A DNA stretch of 64,000 nt from Hyphomicrobium_A sp963776675 (GCA_963776675.1 CAVZNR010000060.1:1-64000); one strand, 5' to 3'; positions 11,976 to 21,175 are shown, counted from the stretch's first letter. Notes: generated by a model not told the origin, from the letters alone. Numbers and translations are program-made.

Positions 11976-13234
11976 TGCGCGAGATGCAACATCCAGCCTG
12001 CGCCGCCTCGCCGCCAGATGCGAACGCGAGAGGCGCTGGCGCGTGCCGCAGCCTGACGATCCTCGGCGCCACCGGGTCGATCGGCAAGAACACGCTCGAC
12101 CTCGTGGCGCGCAATCCGGATGCCTTCGAGATCGTGGCGCTCACCGCGCAGAACAGCGTCGCCGATCTGGCCAAAGCCGCAATCGCCACTCGCGCCAAGC
12201 TGGCCGTCATCGGCGAAGCGGCGCACTACGCCGAGCTCAAGCAGCTGCTGGCCGGGACCGGCATCAAGATTGCCGCCGGGCAGGCGGCGGTCGTGGCTGC
12301 TGCGGCGGAGCCGGCCGACTGCGTCATGGCGGCGATCGTGGGCGCGGCCGGCATCGAGCCCACGTTCGAGGCGGCGCGGCAGGGGCGGCGGCTGGCGCTC
12401 GCCAACAAGGAATGCCTGGTGTCCGCCGGTGAGGTGTTCATGTCGGCGCTGGCGCGGGCGGGCACCGAGCTTATTCCCGTCGACAGCGAGCACTCGGCTG
12501 CGCTGCAGGCGATGAGCGGGGCCGAGCCCGAGAGCATCGAGCGCATCGTGCTGACGGCCTCCGGCGGCCCGTTCCGCACCTGGGACGCCAAACGCATCGC
12601 GACGGCCACCCCGGAGCAGGCCGTGCGCCACCCCAATTGGTCCATGGGAGCCAAGATCTCCGTCGATTCCGCGACCATGATGAACAAGGGCCTGGAGCTG
12701 ATCGAGGCCTACCACCTCTTTCCCGTCGGGGCTGAGCAGCTCGGCGTCGTCGTGCATCCGCAGTCGGTCGTGCATTGCCTCGTCAGCTTCACCGACGGCT
12801 CCGTGATCGCGCAGCTGTCCTCGCCCGACATGCGCACGCCCATCGCGCTGGCGCTCACTTGGCCCCGCCGCATGACGACGCCGACGGCGCGGCTCGATCT
12901 GGTCGGCCTCGGGACCTTGAGCTTCGAGGCGCCCGACGAGCAGCGCTTCCCGGCCCTGCGTCTGGCGCGCGATAGCCTTAACGCCGGGGGCACGGCGCCC
13001 GCCGTGCTTAATGCGGCCAACGAGGTGGCCGTGGAGGCCTTCCTTAGCCGCCGCATCGGGTTCGCCGACATTGCTCGCCTGGTGGCGGAGTGTCTGGAAT
13101 CGGCACACGGGCGCGGCCTCTTCGGCCCCGCAGCTGCCCTTGGCGACGTTTTGCATGCGGACGGCGAGGCTCGCCTCCTGGCACGCTCTCTGCTTGAGCC
13201 CTATGTATCTCGGCTCGGCAATCACGCTCCGTGA
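11975..13234 (+). CDS. dxr: 1-deoxy-D-xylulose 5-phosphate reductoisomerase
   Basis: Second step of the MEP isoprenoid pathway, making MEP for UppS substrates. 419 residues; the NADPH-binding motif LTILGATGSIGKNTLDLV begins near residue 29. Catalytic acidic residues lie in PVDSEHSAALQ, and the substrate loop lies in NWSMGAKISVDSATMMNKG. The C-terminal four-helix region is complete. The ATG at 11975 overlaps the cdsA stop by one base (ATAATG). The N-terminus is about 20 residues longer than usual. Confidence 0.95.
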   Translation: MREMQHPACAASPPDANARGAGACRSLTILGATGSIGKNTLDLVARNPDAFEIVALTAQNSVADLAKAAIATRAKLAVIGEAAHYAELKQLLAGTGIKIAAGQAAVVAAAAEPADCVMAAIVGAAGIEPTFEAARQGRRLALANKECLVSAGEVFMSALARAGTELIPVDSEHSAALQAMSGAEPESIERIVLTASGGPFRTWDAKRIATATPEQAVRHPNWSMGAKISVDSATMMNKGLELIEAYHLFPVGAEQLGVVVHPQSVVHCLVSFTDGSVIAQLSSPDMRTPIALALTWPRRMTTPTARLDLVGLGTLSFEAPDEQRFPALRLARDSLNAGGTAPAVLNAANEVAVEAFLSRRIGFADIARLVAECLESAHGRGLFGPAAALGDVLHADGEARLLARSLLEPYVSRLGNHAP

Positions 13235-13372
13235 CCGCGGCATTGTGGTCAGGGCTGGGACGGAAATGGACGCAATTGCGGCCTATATGTTGAGAATCAC
13301 GGGTGGCCGGCCGCCCGAAGCGTTTTAAGGTCGACCCGCCCCGAGTTCGGGGGCAACGCGATAAGGAGCGAC

Positions 13373-14533
13373 ATGTTAACTCTTTCCAACGTGGCCGCCT
13401 CGACTTCGGGGTTTCTCGTCTCGGCCCTCGCCTTCTTGTTCGTGCTGAGTGTTGTGGTCTTCATCCACGAGTTCGGGCACTTCATCGTGGCGCGCTGGTG
13501 CGGCGTGACGGTCAGAACCTTCTCCATCGGATTCGGCCGCGAGATCTTCGGCTTCACCGACAAGAAGGGGACCCGCTGGCGCTTCGCCTGGATCCCGCTC
13601 GGCGGCTACGTCAAGTTTCTCGATGACGAGAACGCGGCCAGCAAGCCCTCCAAGGACGCGCTTCAGCACATGAGCGCTGAGGAGCGCGCCGGTGCCTTCC
13701 AGACCAAGCCCATCTGGCAGCGCGCTGCCGTGGTCTCGGCGGGACCGATCGCCAACTTCCTGCTCGCCATCGCCATCTACAGCGCCGTCAATCTTACGGT
13801 CGGTGTGCGGACCATCACGCCACGCATCGGCGAGGTCATGTCCGGCATGCCGGCGGCAGCGGCCGGGTTCAAGCCCGGTGACTTGATCACGTCGATTGAC
13901 GGCTCACACATCGAAGGTTTTGAGGATGTGCAGCGCATCGTCGCCGTCAACGGCGGGCGCCAGCTCGTGGTCGGCGTCAACCGCGACGGCAAGAGCATAG
14001 ATCTCGTCGTCACCCCGAAAGTCAAAGAGCAGGACGATACCTTTGGCGGCACCTTTCGCCGCGGCCTCATAGGCGTCACCCCGTCGCTGGCGCCGGACGC
14101 CATCGAGACGAAGAGCGTGGGGCCCGTCGAGGCGCTGCGCCTGGGCGTGCGCGAGACCTATCTGAATATCTCCCAAACCCTGCAGGGAATCGGCGAGATC
14201 ATCGCGGGGCGGCAGAACGCCGACCAGATGGGCGGCCCTATCATGATGGGTGAATTGGCGGGCAGGGTCGTTGTCCTCGGATTCGTGCCCCTGCTGCTGT
14301 TGATCGCCTTCATTTCCGCCAACATCGGCTTCCTCAATCTGCTACCAGTTCCAGTGCTCGATGGGGGCCATCTTTTGTTCTACGGCATCGAGGCCGTGCG
14401 CCGGAAACCGCTTAGTCAGCGCATGCAGGAGATTGGATTCCAGATCGGAATCGCGCTCGTCCTGATGCTGATGGTGTATGTCAATTTAAATGACGTGTTG
14501 CGGGTGTGGCGCAGGTTGACGGGAGATGGCTGA
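13373..14533 (+). CDS. rseP: RIP metalloprotease RseP (site-2 protease family)
   Basis: A 386-residue intramembrane zinc protease. HEFGH at residues 32-36 sits in the first membrane helix, and the third zinc ligand is in NLLPVPVLDGGHLLFY near the C-terminus. One PDZ domain occupies about residues 120-220 (GFKPGDLITSIDGSHIEGF); E. coli RseP has two, while alphaproteobacterial forms often have one. It cleaves membrane-bound anti-sigma factors and signal peptide remnants. Sits directly ahead of bamA as in most proteobacteria. ATG at 13373 has AAGGAGCGAC upstream. Confidence 0.94.
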   Translation: MLTLSNVAASTSGFLVSALAFLFVLSVVVFIHEFGHFIVARWCGVTVRTFSIGFGREIFGFTDKKGTRWRFAWIPLGGYVKFLDDENAASKPSKDALQHMSAEERAGAFQTKPIWQRAAVVSAGPIANFLLAIAIYSAVNLTVGVRTITPRIGEVMSGMPAAAAGFKPGDLITSIDGSHIEGFEDVQRIVAVNGGRQLVVGVNRDGKSIDLVVTPKVKEQDDTFGGTFRRGLIGVTPSLAPDAIETKSVGPVEALRLGVRETYLNISQTLQGIGEIIAGRQNADQMGGPIMMGELAGRVVVLGFVPLLLLIAFISANIGFLNLLPVPVLDGGHLLFYGIEAVRRKPLSQRMQEIGFQIGIALVLMLMVYVNLNDVLRVWRRLTGDG

Positions 14534-14743
14534 AATGGCGTTCAGTGACGTAATCTTGCCACTTCCGCACCCCTTCCTGAGCCGCTACAAGCTGACTGTC
14601 GAGAGGGAGTGCGCCTACAAGAATCGGGGGGGCCGGAAGGCTCTGAAATAGCGCGCTAGTTTATCATTAACGGTGCGGTGGCCCGAAGCCGACGGGTGCC
14701 GCTGCCGTGGGGGAATTCGGCAATTAAGAGGGCATGGCCGCGA

Positions 14744-17104
14744 ATGCCTCTGGTTCGGATCATGACGGTGAGACTGTGTCGCCTGTCGTTGCTCTTGGCG
14801 CTGCTCTCACCGGGGATCGTATGCGCCGCCACAATTCTATCCACGACAGCCGCGATCGCGCAGACCAGCGCCATCCGGGATATCTCGGTTAGCGGCAACC
14901 GGCGCGTCGAGCCCGAGACCGTCCGCTCCTACCTGAAGTTTTCCGTGGGCGATGCCTACGATCCGGCCAAGGTCGACAGCTCCATCAAGGCGCTGTTCGC
15001 GACCGGCCTCTTCTCCGACGTGCGCATCGATCGCTCCGGCGCCGACGTCATCGTGACGGTGGTCGAGAACCCGGTGATCAATCAGATCGCGTTCGAGGGG
15101 AACAGCGAGATTGACACCGAGACCCTGCGCAACGAGGTGCAGCTGAAGCCGCGCTCGGTGTTCACGCGCGCCCGTGTGCAGTCCGACGTGCAGCGCGTCC
15201 TCGACGTCTACCAGCGTCAGGGGCGCTATGCCGCGACGGTCGAGCCGAAGATCATCGAGCTCGAGCAGGACCGCGTGAACCTCGTCTTCGAGATAGCCGA
15301 GGGCGCCGCCACCAAGGTCAAGGGCATCCATTTCGTCGGCAACCACACCTTCACCGACTCGCAGCTGCGCGACGTCATCAGCACCACCGAGAAGGGCTGG
15401 TTCGACTTCCTGAAGGGCACCAGCGTCTACGATCCCGACCGCATGAGCCTCGATCGGGAGCTGCTGCGTCAGTACTATCTCAAGAACGGCTATGCCGACG
15501 TTCAGGTGACGGCCGCCAACGCCGAGCTCGACCGCGACGGCTCCGGCTTCTTCATCACCTACGCGATCGACGAGGGCGAGGCCTACACGTTCGGCGCAGT
15601 CAACGTCGAGAGCACCGTCGCCAACGTCGACCCCGCGGCCTATCGCGGCGAGGTCGCAACCGAGGATGGCGAGGTCTACGACGCCTCCCAGATCGACAAG
15701 TCGGTGGAGGATCTCACGCTCGCCGTCTCCGAGAAGGGCTACGCGTTCGCGCGAGTGCGGCCCAAGGCGGACGCCGACCCCGTCGCGCGCAAGATCAACA
15801 TGACCTACGTGATCGAGGAAGGTCCGCGGGTCTACGTCGAGCGCATCAATATCAGCGGCAATACGCGTACGAAGGACTACGTCATTCGTCGTGAGTTCAA
15901 GGTTGCCGAAGGCGACGCCTACAACCCGCTCATGGTCGACCAGGCCAAGAAGCGCCTGAAGAACCTCGGCCTGTTCAAGGATGTGGAAGTGAAGCGCAGT
16001 CCAGGCTCGGCCCAGGACCGCGTCACGCTCGACGTCGAGGTGATCGAGCAGTCGACCGGCGAGCTGTCGTTCGGTGCCGGCTACTCCACGGCTGAGGGCG
16101 TGATCGGCGACATCTCCATCACCGAGCGCAACCTGATGGGCAACGGCCAGTTCCTGCGCCTGTCGGTGTCGGGCTCGCTCGAGCGGCTGCAGGTCCAGTT
16201 GAGCTTCACCGAGCCGCGCTTCCTTGATCGCAACCTGGCGGCCGGTTTCGACGTCTTCCACAAGGAGATCGACCAGACGAGCCAGTCGGGCTTCAAGAGC
16301 CGGCGCACCGGCGCCGGCGTGCGCCTCGGCTTCCCGCTGTCCGAGCGGCTCTGGATGCAGACCAACTACACCTTGTCGCGGGACGAGATCTTCGACGTGG
16401 ATGGCAACTCCTCTCTAGCCATCAAGGAGGCGTCGGGCAGCTCCTTCACCTCGCTCATGGGCACCTCCATCACCTATGACCTGCGCAACGATCCCAAGAA
16501 TCCGACCAAAGGCTTCTTCTTCCAAACGGGCTCTGACTTCGCCGGTCTTGGCGGCGACGTGCAGTACGTCAGCTTCGCGGCCGAGGCGCGCGGCTACTAT
16601 CCCATCACCGACAACATCACCTTCGTGAGCCGTGCCATAGGCGGCTACATCACCGGCTGGGGCGGCGAGGACGTGCGCCTCATCGATCTGTTCTTCAAAG
16701 GCGGCGAGACGATCCGCGGCTTCGACCGCGCCGGCTACGGTCCGCGCGACTTGAACACCGGCGATGCGCTGGGCGGCGCCGCCTACTGGGCGACCACGGC
16801 CGAGATCCGCTTCCCCATTCCGTTCGTGCCCGACGACCTGGGCATCTCGGGTGCGGTGTTCGCAGATGCGGGCTCGCTGTGGGATGCCGGTGCGGGTGCG
16901 CAGAAACGCGACCCACAGGCTGCAACGGCGGCGAACACCGAAATCTGCCTTGCAGACGCCTCGTCCATCCGCTCCTCGGTCGGCGCCAGCCTTCTGTGGG
17001 CCTCGCCTGTGGGTCCGATCCGCATGGACTTCGCGCACGTTCTGTCCGCCGAATCCTACGACAAGAAGCAATTCTTCCGCTTCGGCGCCGCAACGAAGTT
17101 CTGA
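14744..17104 (+). CDS. bamA: Outer membrane protein assembly factor BamA
   Basis: A 786-residue outer-membrane insertase. A signal peptide (hydrophobic LSLLLALLSPGIVCAA) is followed by five POTRA domains (about residues 45-400), beginning IRDISVSGNRRVEPETVRSY. A 16-strand Omp85 barrel follows, with FFKGGETIRGFDRAGYGPRD containing the VRGF/IRGF substrate-binding motif, and it ends in an aromatic residue (FGAATKF), as expected for barrel recognition. ATG at 14744 is chosen; ATG at 14762 would also leave a workable signal peptide. No skp/ompH gene lies between bamA and lpxD. Confidence 0.96.
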   Translation: MPLVRIMTVRLCRLSLLLALLSPGIVCAATILSTTAAIAQTSAIRDISVSGNRRVEPETVRSYLKFSVGDAYDPAKVDSSIKALFATGLFSDVRIDRSGADVIVTVVENPVINQIAFEGNSEIDTETLRNEVQLKPRSVFTRARVQSDVQRVLDVYQRQGRYAATVEPKIIELEQDRVNLVFEIAEGAATKVKGIHFVGNHTFTDSQLRDVISTTEKGWFDFLKGTSVYDPDRMSLDRELLRQYYLKNGYADVQVTAANAELDRDGSGFFITYAIDEGEAYTFGAVNVESTVANVDPAAYRGEVATEDGEVYDASQIDKSVEDLTLAVSEKGYAFARVRPKADADPVARKINMTYVIEEGPRVYVERINISGNTRTKDYVIRREFKVAEGDAYNPLMVDQAKKRLKNLGLFKDVEVKRSPGSAQDRVTLDVEVIEQSTGELSFGAGYSTAEGVIGDISITERNLMGNGQFLRLSVSGSLERLQVQLSFTEPRFLDRNLAAGFDVFHKEIDQTSQSGFKSRRTGAGVRLGFPLSERLWMQTNYTLSRDEIFDVDGNSSLAIKEASGSSFTSLMGTSITYDLRNDPKNPTKGFFFQTGSDFAGLGGDVQYVSFAAEARGYYPITDNITFVSRAIGGYITGWGGEDVRLIDLFFKGGETIRGFDRAGYGPRDLNTGDALGGAAYWATTAEIRFPIPFVPDDLGISGAVFADAGSLWDAGAGAQKRDPQAATAANTEICLADASSIRSSVGASLLWASPVGPIRMDFAHVLSAESYDKKQFFRFGAATKF

Positions 17105-17203
17105 CAATCCCGTTCCCGGTGGTATGAAGGGGCCTGCGCAGGCATAGCGGGGCGCCAGCCCTGCTCGTTTGAAGAACGAATAGGAGCGCCGCCCGGGCGG
17201 CGG

Positions 17204-18274
17204 ATGTCTTGGATGGAGCATCCCGGTTTCTTTCGGCGCGCCGGGCCGTTCCCGCTGAGCGAGATTGCCAAGGCGACCCAGTCGGAGGTTGGGGCGGGCG
17301 CCGATCCTGCCAGCGAGATCGAGGATGTGCGCGCGCTAGCCGATGCCTCGCCGCGCGATCTGTCCTTCCTCGACAACCGAAAGTATCTGCCGCAACTCAA
17401 GGACACGCATGCGGGCGCCTGCCTCGTCGTGCCCGCCTTAGCGGCCCGCGTGCCGGATACGGCCGCGCCGCTGCTGACCGCCGAGCCCTACCGCGCCTTC
17501 GCATTGGCGCTGCGCATGTTCTATCCGGAGGCCCTGGGTCCGCACATGGCGCGGGGAGGGTCGGACATTTCCATCGACCCCACGGCCGAGATCGAGGAGG
17601 GGGTCGTGATGGAGCCCGGCGTGATCGTGGGCCCCGAGGCCCACATTGGCCGGGGCACGCGGCTTGCCGCCGGCGCCGTGATCGGCTTCCGGGTGACCGT
17701 CGGGCGCAACTGCTACGTGGGGCCGCTGACAACGATCGCGCATGCGCTGATCGGCGACCAGGTCATCCTGCACGCCGGGGCGCGCATCGGCCAGGACGGG
17801 TTCGGCTTCGCCATGGGCGGCAGCGGGCACCTCAAGGTGCCCCAGATCGGACGGGTAATCATACAGAACGACGTGGAGATCGGTGCCAATACCACCATCG
17901 ATCGCGGGGCGCTTAAGGATACGGTCATCGGAGAAGGGACCAAAATTGATAATCTGGTGCAAATCGGGCACAACGTGGTCGTCGGTCGACACTGCGTGAT
18001 CGTCGCCCATACCGGCATCTCCGGCTCGACCGAGCTTGGAGACTTCGTGGTCATGGGAGGACAGTCGGGCACCGTCGGTCATATCAAGATCGGCAGCGGC
18101 GCCCGGGTTGCCGGCGCGTCGCATCCCGCCAAGGACGTTGCGCCAGGGGCCCGGGTCGGCGGCACGCCGGCACGCCCGCTCACGCAGTGGGGCCGCGAGC
18201 TTGCGATTCTGGCGCGGTTCGCCAAACGCGGAGCGGCCGGACGCGACAAGGGTTCGAATGAGGATGACGCGTGA
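17204..18274 (+). CDS. lpxD: UDP-3-O-(3-hydroxymyristoyl)glucosamine N-acyltransferase
   Basis: Third acylation step of lipid A synthesis. 356 residues. The N-terminal uridine-binding domain (residues 1-110, including ALADASPRDLSFLDNRKYL) is followed by a left-handed beta-helix of hexapeptide repeats (about 115-310). The catalytic-histidine context is KIDNLVQIGHNVVVG and CVIVAHTGISGS. ATG at 17204. Followed by fabZ after 42 bases. Confidence 0.96.
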   Translation: MSWMEHPGFFRRAGPFPLSEIAKATQSEVGAGADPASEIEDVRALADASPRDLSFLDNRKYLPQLKDTHAGACLVVPALAARVPDTAAPLLTAEPYRAFALALRMFYPEALGPHMARGGSDISIDPTAEIEEGVVMEPGVIVGPEAHIGRGTRLAAGAVIGFRVTVGRNCYVGPLTTIAHALIGDQVILHAGARIGQDGFGFAMGGSGHLKVPQIGRVIIQNDVEIGANTTIDRGALKDTVIGEGTKIDNLVQIGHNVVVGRHCVIVAHTGISGSTELGDFVVMGGQSGTVGHIKIGSGARVAGASHPAKDVAPGARVGGTPARPLTQWGRELAILARFAKRGAAGRDKGSNEDDA

Positions 18275-18316
18275 GCGCTTTATTGGGTTTTGACGAGGTG
18301 ACAAGGTCCGCGGAGC

Positions 18317-18838
18317 ATGAACGACATGGGTGAGCCAAGTGCCAAATCAACGCTTCACACCGCGGACATCATCCGCGTCCTGAAGCTCTTGCCGCATCGC
18401 TATCCATTTCTCATGCTCGATCGAATCTACGACATGGATGGCGACCAGAGCTGCGTGGGCGTGAAGAACGTGACGATCAACGAGCCGTTCTTCCAGGGCC
18501 ATTTTCCCCAGTATCCGGTGATGCCGGGCGTGCTGATCATCGAGGGCCTGGCCCAGACGGCGGGTGCGCTGTGCGTGCACAGCCTCGGGGAGAATTACCA
18601 GGCCGAGCTCGTCTACTTCATGGCCATCGACCGTGCGAAATTCCGCAAACCGGTGCTCCCCGGGGACCAAATCCACTACCACGTGAGGAAGATACGCAAC
18701 CGCGGCCGCGTTTGGCGGTTCTTCGGCGAGGCCAAGGTCGACGGCAAGACGGTTGCCGAGGCCGAGGTCAGCGCCATGCTCGCCGATACGGCGGAAGCCC
18801 GGGCGTTCGCGGCCGGCACGGCAGGTAAGAATGGGTGA
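18317..18838 (+). CDS. fabZ: 3-hydroxyacyl-ACP dehydratase FabZ
   Basis: Dehydrates 3-hydroxyacyl-ACP in fatty acid elongation and so competes with lipid A acyltransferases for the same pool. Hot-dog fold with the catalytic histidine in FFQGHFPQYPVMPGVLIIEG. 173 residues, slightly longer than E. coli FabZ (151) owing to short terminal extensions. ATG at 18317. The 3' end overlaps the lpxA start by eight bases, so the genes are coupled. Confidence 0.96.
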   Translation: MNDMGEPSAKSTLHTADIIRVLKLLPHRYPFLMLDRIYDMDGDQSCVGVKNVTINEPFFQGHFPQYPVMPGVLIIEGLAQTAGALCVHSLGENYQAELVYFMAIDRAKFRKPVLPGDQIHYHVRKIRNRGRVWRFFGEAKVDGKTVAEAEVSAMLADTAEARAFAAGTAGKNG

Positions 18839-19637
18839 GATGGGTGCCCATCCCACGGCAGTGATCGAGGCAGGCGCCACGCTCGGCGAGGGCGTGAAGA
18901 TCGGTCCTTATTGCGTCGTCGGATCCGAGGCCGTTCTGGGCGACGGCGTGGAGTTGGTGAGCCATGTCGTGGTTGCCGGGCGCACCAGCATCGGCGCGCG
19001 CACGCGCATCTTTCCCTTCGCCTCCATCGGCCACCAGCCGCAGGATCTCAAGTACAAGGGCGAGCCTTCGAAGCTGACCATCGGTGCGGAGTGCATTATC
19101 CGCGAGGGTGTCACCATCAATCCCGGCACCGAGGGTGGCGGCATGGAGACGACGGTGGGCGACCGCTGCGCCTTCCTGGCCAACTCGCACGTCGGCCATG
19201 ACTGCCGGGTCGGCAACAACGTCGTTTTCTCCAACAACGTCATGCTGGCCGGCCATTGCAACGTCGGCGACTTCGCCATCCTGGGTGGCGGCGCGGCCGT
19301 CATCCAGTACGCGCGCATCGGGGCGCACGCCTTCCTCGGCGGCATGTCGGGGCTCGAGAACGACCTGATCCCTTACGGGATGGCGCTCGGCAACCGGGCG
19401 CACCTGTCGGGTCTCAACATTGTGGGGCTGCAACGGCGTGGCTTCTCGCGCACCGACATCCACGACCTGCGACGCGCCTACCGGCTTCTGTTCGCCGACG
19501 AGGGCACGTTGATCGAGCGCATGGACGACGTGGCCGAGGAGTTCGCCCACCATCCCATCGTTCAGGAGATCCTCGAGTTCATTCGCGCCGGCGGCAAGCG
19601 CAGCCTGTGCACGCCCCGGGATACGACCGAAGCCTAG
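18831..19637 (+). CDS. lpxA: UDP-N-acetylglucosamine O-acyltransferase
   Basis: First step of lipid A synthesis. 268 residues, with a hexapeptide beta-helix from the N-terminus and the catalytic histidine region NSHVGHDCRVGNNVVFSNNV. A C-terminal helical domain (HDLRRAYRLLFADEGTLIER) completes the family pattern. ATG at 18831 is preceded by AGGTAAG; ATG at 18840 is an alternative. The TAG stop lies inside the left arm of a palindromic repeat that starts at 19634. Confidence 0.96.
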   Translation: MGEMGAHPTAVIEAGATLGEGVKIGPYCVVGSEAVLGDGVELVSHVVVAGRTSIGARTRIFPFASIGHQPQDLKYKGEPSKLTIGAECIIREGVTINPGTEGGGMETTVGDRCAFLANSHVGHDCRVGNNVVFSNNVMLAGHCNVGDFAILGGGAAVIQYARIGAHAFLGGMSGLENDLIPYGMALGNRAHLSGLNIVGLQRRGFSRTDIHDLRRAYRLLFADEGTLIERMDDVAEEFAHHPIVQEILEFIRAGGKRSLCTPRDTTEA

Positions 19638-19709
19638 TGTGATGATCGAGACATTCGCCTTCGCTCGCGGCACACGTCTGAGCGAATGTCTCGATCTGAA
19701 TCACACTAG
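19634..19709. repeat. Palindromic repeat, type A, copy 1
   Basis: Two nested perfect stems: CTAGTGTGA (19634-19642) pairs with TCACACTAG (19701-19709), and GATCGAGACATTCGC (19644-19658) pairs with GCGAATGTCTCGATC (19682-19696), with a 23-base loop. The element begins within the lpxA stop codon. A near-identical copy lies at 19800-19857. Structure and repetition suggest a REP- or MITE-like intergenic element. Its RNA would form a strong hairpin. Confidence 0.85.
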
Positions 19710-19722
19710 GAACTCCATGGTT

Positions 19723-19798
19723 CTAGTGTCCCTTTTGATTCCCAAGTTCGCTCGGGGACCTAGCATTGAACGCAGGCGAACTTAGGAATCGGGACACT
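19723..19798. repeat. Palindromic repeat, type B
   Basis: AGTGTCCC (19725-19732) pairs with GGGACACT (19791-19798), and GATTCCCAAGTTCGC (19737-19751) pairs with GCGAACTTAGGAATC (19776-19790) with one mismatch; a TTTT bulge separates the arms. The left end CTAGTGTCCC (19723-19732) also matches, as a perfect inverted repeat, GGGACACTAG at 19892-19901. This differs in sequence from type A but shares the CTAGTGT terminus. Confidence 0.8.
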
Positions 19799-19799
19799 G

Positions 19800-19857
19800 G
19801 TGTGATGATCGAGACATTCGCCGTCGCTCGCCGGCACACGTCTGAGCGAATGTCTCG
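19800..19857. repeat. Palindromic repeat, type A, copy 2
   Basis: A direct repeat of 19637-19693 with one substitution and one single-base indel, retaining the GAGACATTCGC / GCGAATGTCTC stem. It lies immediately after the right arm of the type B element and lacks the outer CTAG arms of copy 1. Confidence 0.85.
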
Positions 19858-19885
19858 GTCCGAGGGGCGCTACCTGCCTAACGCC

Positions 19886-19901
19886 GGAATCGGGACACTA
19901 G
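19886..19901. repeat. Third copy of the type B right end
   Basis: GGAATCGGGACACT at 19886-19899 repeats 19785-19798 exactly and ends in CTAG. It suggests that type A copy 2 sits between two copies of a type B terminus. It ends six bases before the lpxI start codon, so it forms part of that gene's translation start region. Confidence 0.7.
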
Positions 19902-19906
19902 CGGGC

Positions 19907-21175
19907 ATGCCATCGAGCGCCCCGCGCATCGTCGGCATCCTGGCAGGGGGCGGGAGCCTTCCCCATGAGATCGCCGAATGCGTCGCAGCCCGCGGCGGGG
20001 CCGTGCACATCGTTGCCATTGCCGGGGAGGCGGATGCTGCCGATTGGGCGCCGTTTCCCGCCACCGTCGTCGGCTGGGCGCAGATCGGCGCCATGGTGCG
20101 CACCTTCAAGGCGGCCGGCTGCACCGAGCTCGTCATCGTCGGATCGGTCCGGCGCCCTGATCTCGGAGCCCTGCGCCCCGATATGGGGTTCTGGCTCAAC
20201 CTGCCGGCGATCCTGCGCATCATTGCTGCCGGCGGCGATGACAGCGTGCTCACGCGCGTCGTGCGCTTTTTCGAAGAACAAGGCTTCCGCGTGGTCGGTC
20301 CCGGCCAAGCGGCGCCGGAGCTCGTCGTGCGCGAAGGCCCGCTGGGGCGTATTGCCGCCACGCCGGAGGCGGCCGCCGACGTGGCGCGCGGCTTCGCGGT
20401 GGTGCGGGCGCTGGGCTCCTTCGACGTGGGCCAGGCCGTCGTCGTCGCGGCGGGGCGGCTCGTTGCGATCGAGGGCGCGGATGGGACGGACGGCATGCTC
20501 GCGCGGCTCGCACCCGGCACCGCCGGCGTCCTCGTAAAGCGCCCCAAGCCCGGCCAGGAGCTGCGCATCGACTTGCCGGCCATCGGCCCCGATACCGTGC
20601 GGCGCGCCGCTGACGCCGGCTTGGCGGGCATTGCGGTGCTGGCGGATGGGACGCTCGCTGCCGGGCGCCGCCGGATGCAGGAGCTGGCGGACGCTGCCGG
20701 GCTGTTCGTGCAGGGGTTCCGCGATGCCGGCGTATCTCCGCCGCGCCCGGCGTCCGTCGACTTGGCGACAGAGGCGCTGGGTCGCCGCGCGCCAAGCGCT
20801 GGCAACAATGCGGATGCAACCAAAGGGGCCGCTCTTCTGTCCGCACTCGCGCCCCTAAGCCTCAGCCACGCCGCAGTCGTCGACCGCGGCCACGTGCTCG
20901 CCGTCGAGAGCGGCGAGGGCGCTGCAGCGGCGCTGACGCGGGCAGGGGGCCAGCGCCAGTGGGGGCGACGCCGGTCGCGCCGCCGCTCGGGCGTCGGCGT
21001 CGTGGATAAGGATAGCGATCTGGCGTCGCTTATCACCGTTGCCGATGCGGCAGGGCTTGCGGGTCTCGCTGTGGTCGGCCACCTTCCGCCCGCAGCGGCG
21101 CAGGCCGCAGTGGAGGCTGCCGACCGTCTGGGTCTCTTCCTCGCGGCGCTGATGCCAAAGGTTGGGTCGTCATGA
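19907..21175 (+). CDS. lpxI: UDP-2,3-diacylglucosamine pyrophosphatase LpxI, with duplicated C-terminal module
   Basis: LpxI (DUF1009) hydrolyses UDP-2,3-diacylglucosamine to lipid X in bacteria that lack LpxH. The N-terminal domain starts RIVGILAGGGSLPHEIAE; the C-terminal catalytic domain includes VAIEGADGTDGMLARL (about residues 187-202). At 422 residues it is about 140 longer than usual. After the normal end (near residue 271) a linker leads to a second segment (323-422). This contains HAAVVDRGHVLAVESGEG and DAAGLAGLAVVGHL, which parallel the first module but lack the GTD motif. The ATG at 19907 is the best start; the frame stays open upstream through the repeats (TTG at 19766), which should not be read as coding. 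Confidence 0.88.
   Translation: MPSSAPRIVGILAGGGSLPHEIAECVAARGGAVHIVAIAGEADAADWAPFPATVVGWAQIGAMVRTFKAAGCTELVIVGSVRRPDLGALRPDMGFWLNLPAILRIIAAGGDDSVLTRVVRFFEEQGFRVVGPGQAAPELVVREGPLGRIAATPEAAADVARGFAVVRALGSFDVGQAVVVAAGRLVAIEGADGTDGMLARLAPGTAGVLVKRPKPGQELRIDLPAIGPDTVRRAADAGLAGIAVLADGTLAAGRRRMQELADAAGLFVQGFRDAGVSPPRPASVDLATEALGRRAPSAGNNADATKGAALLSALAPLSLSHAAVVDRGHVLAVESGEGAAAALTRAGGQRQWGRRRSRRRSGVGVVDKDSDLASLITVADAAGLAGLAVVGHLPPAAAQAAVEAADRLGLFLAALMPKVGSS

Noticed and set aside
19766..19906. In-frame upstream extension of lpxI through the palindromic repeats
   Set aside because: The extension translates repeat DNA, needs a TTG start and is not part of the LpxI fold; ATG 19907 precedes the conserved N-terminus.
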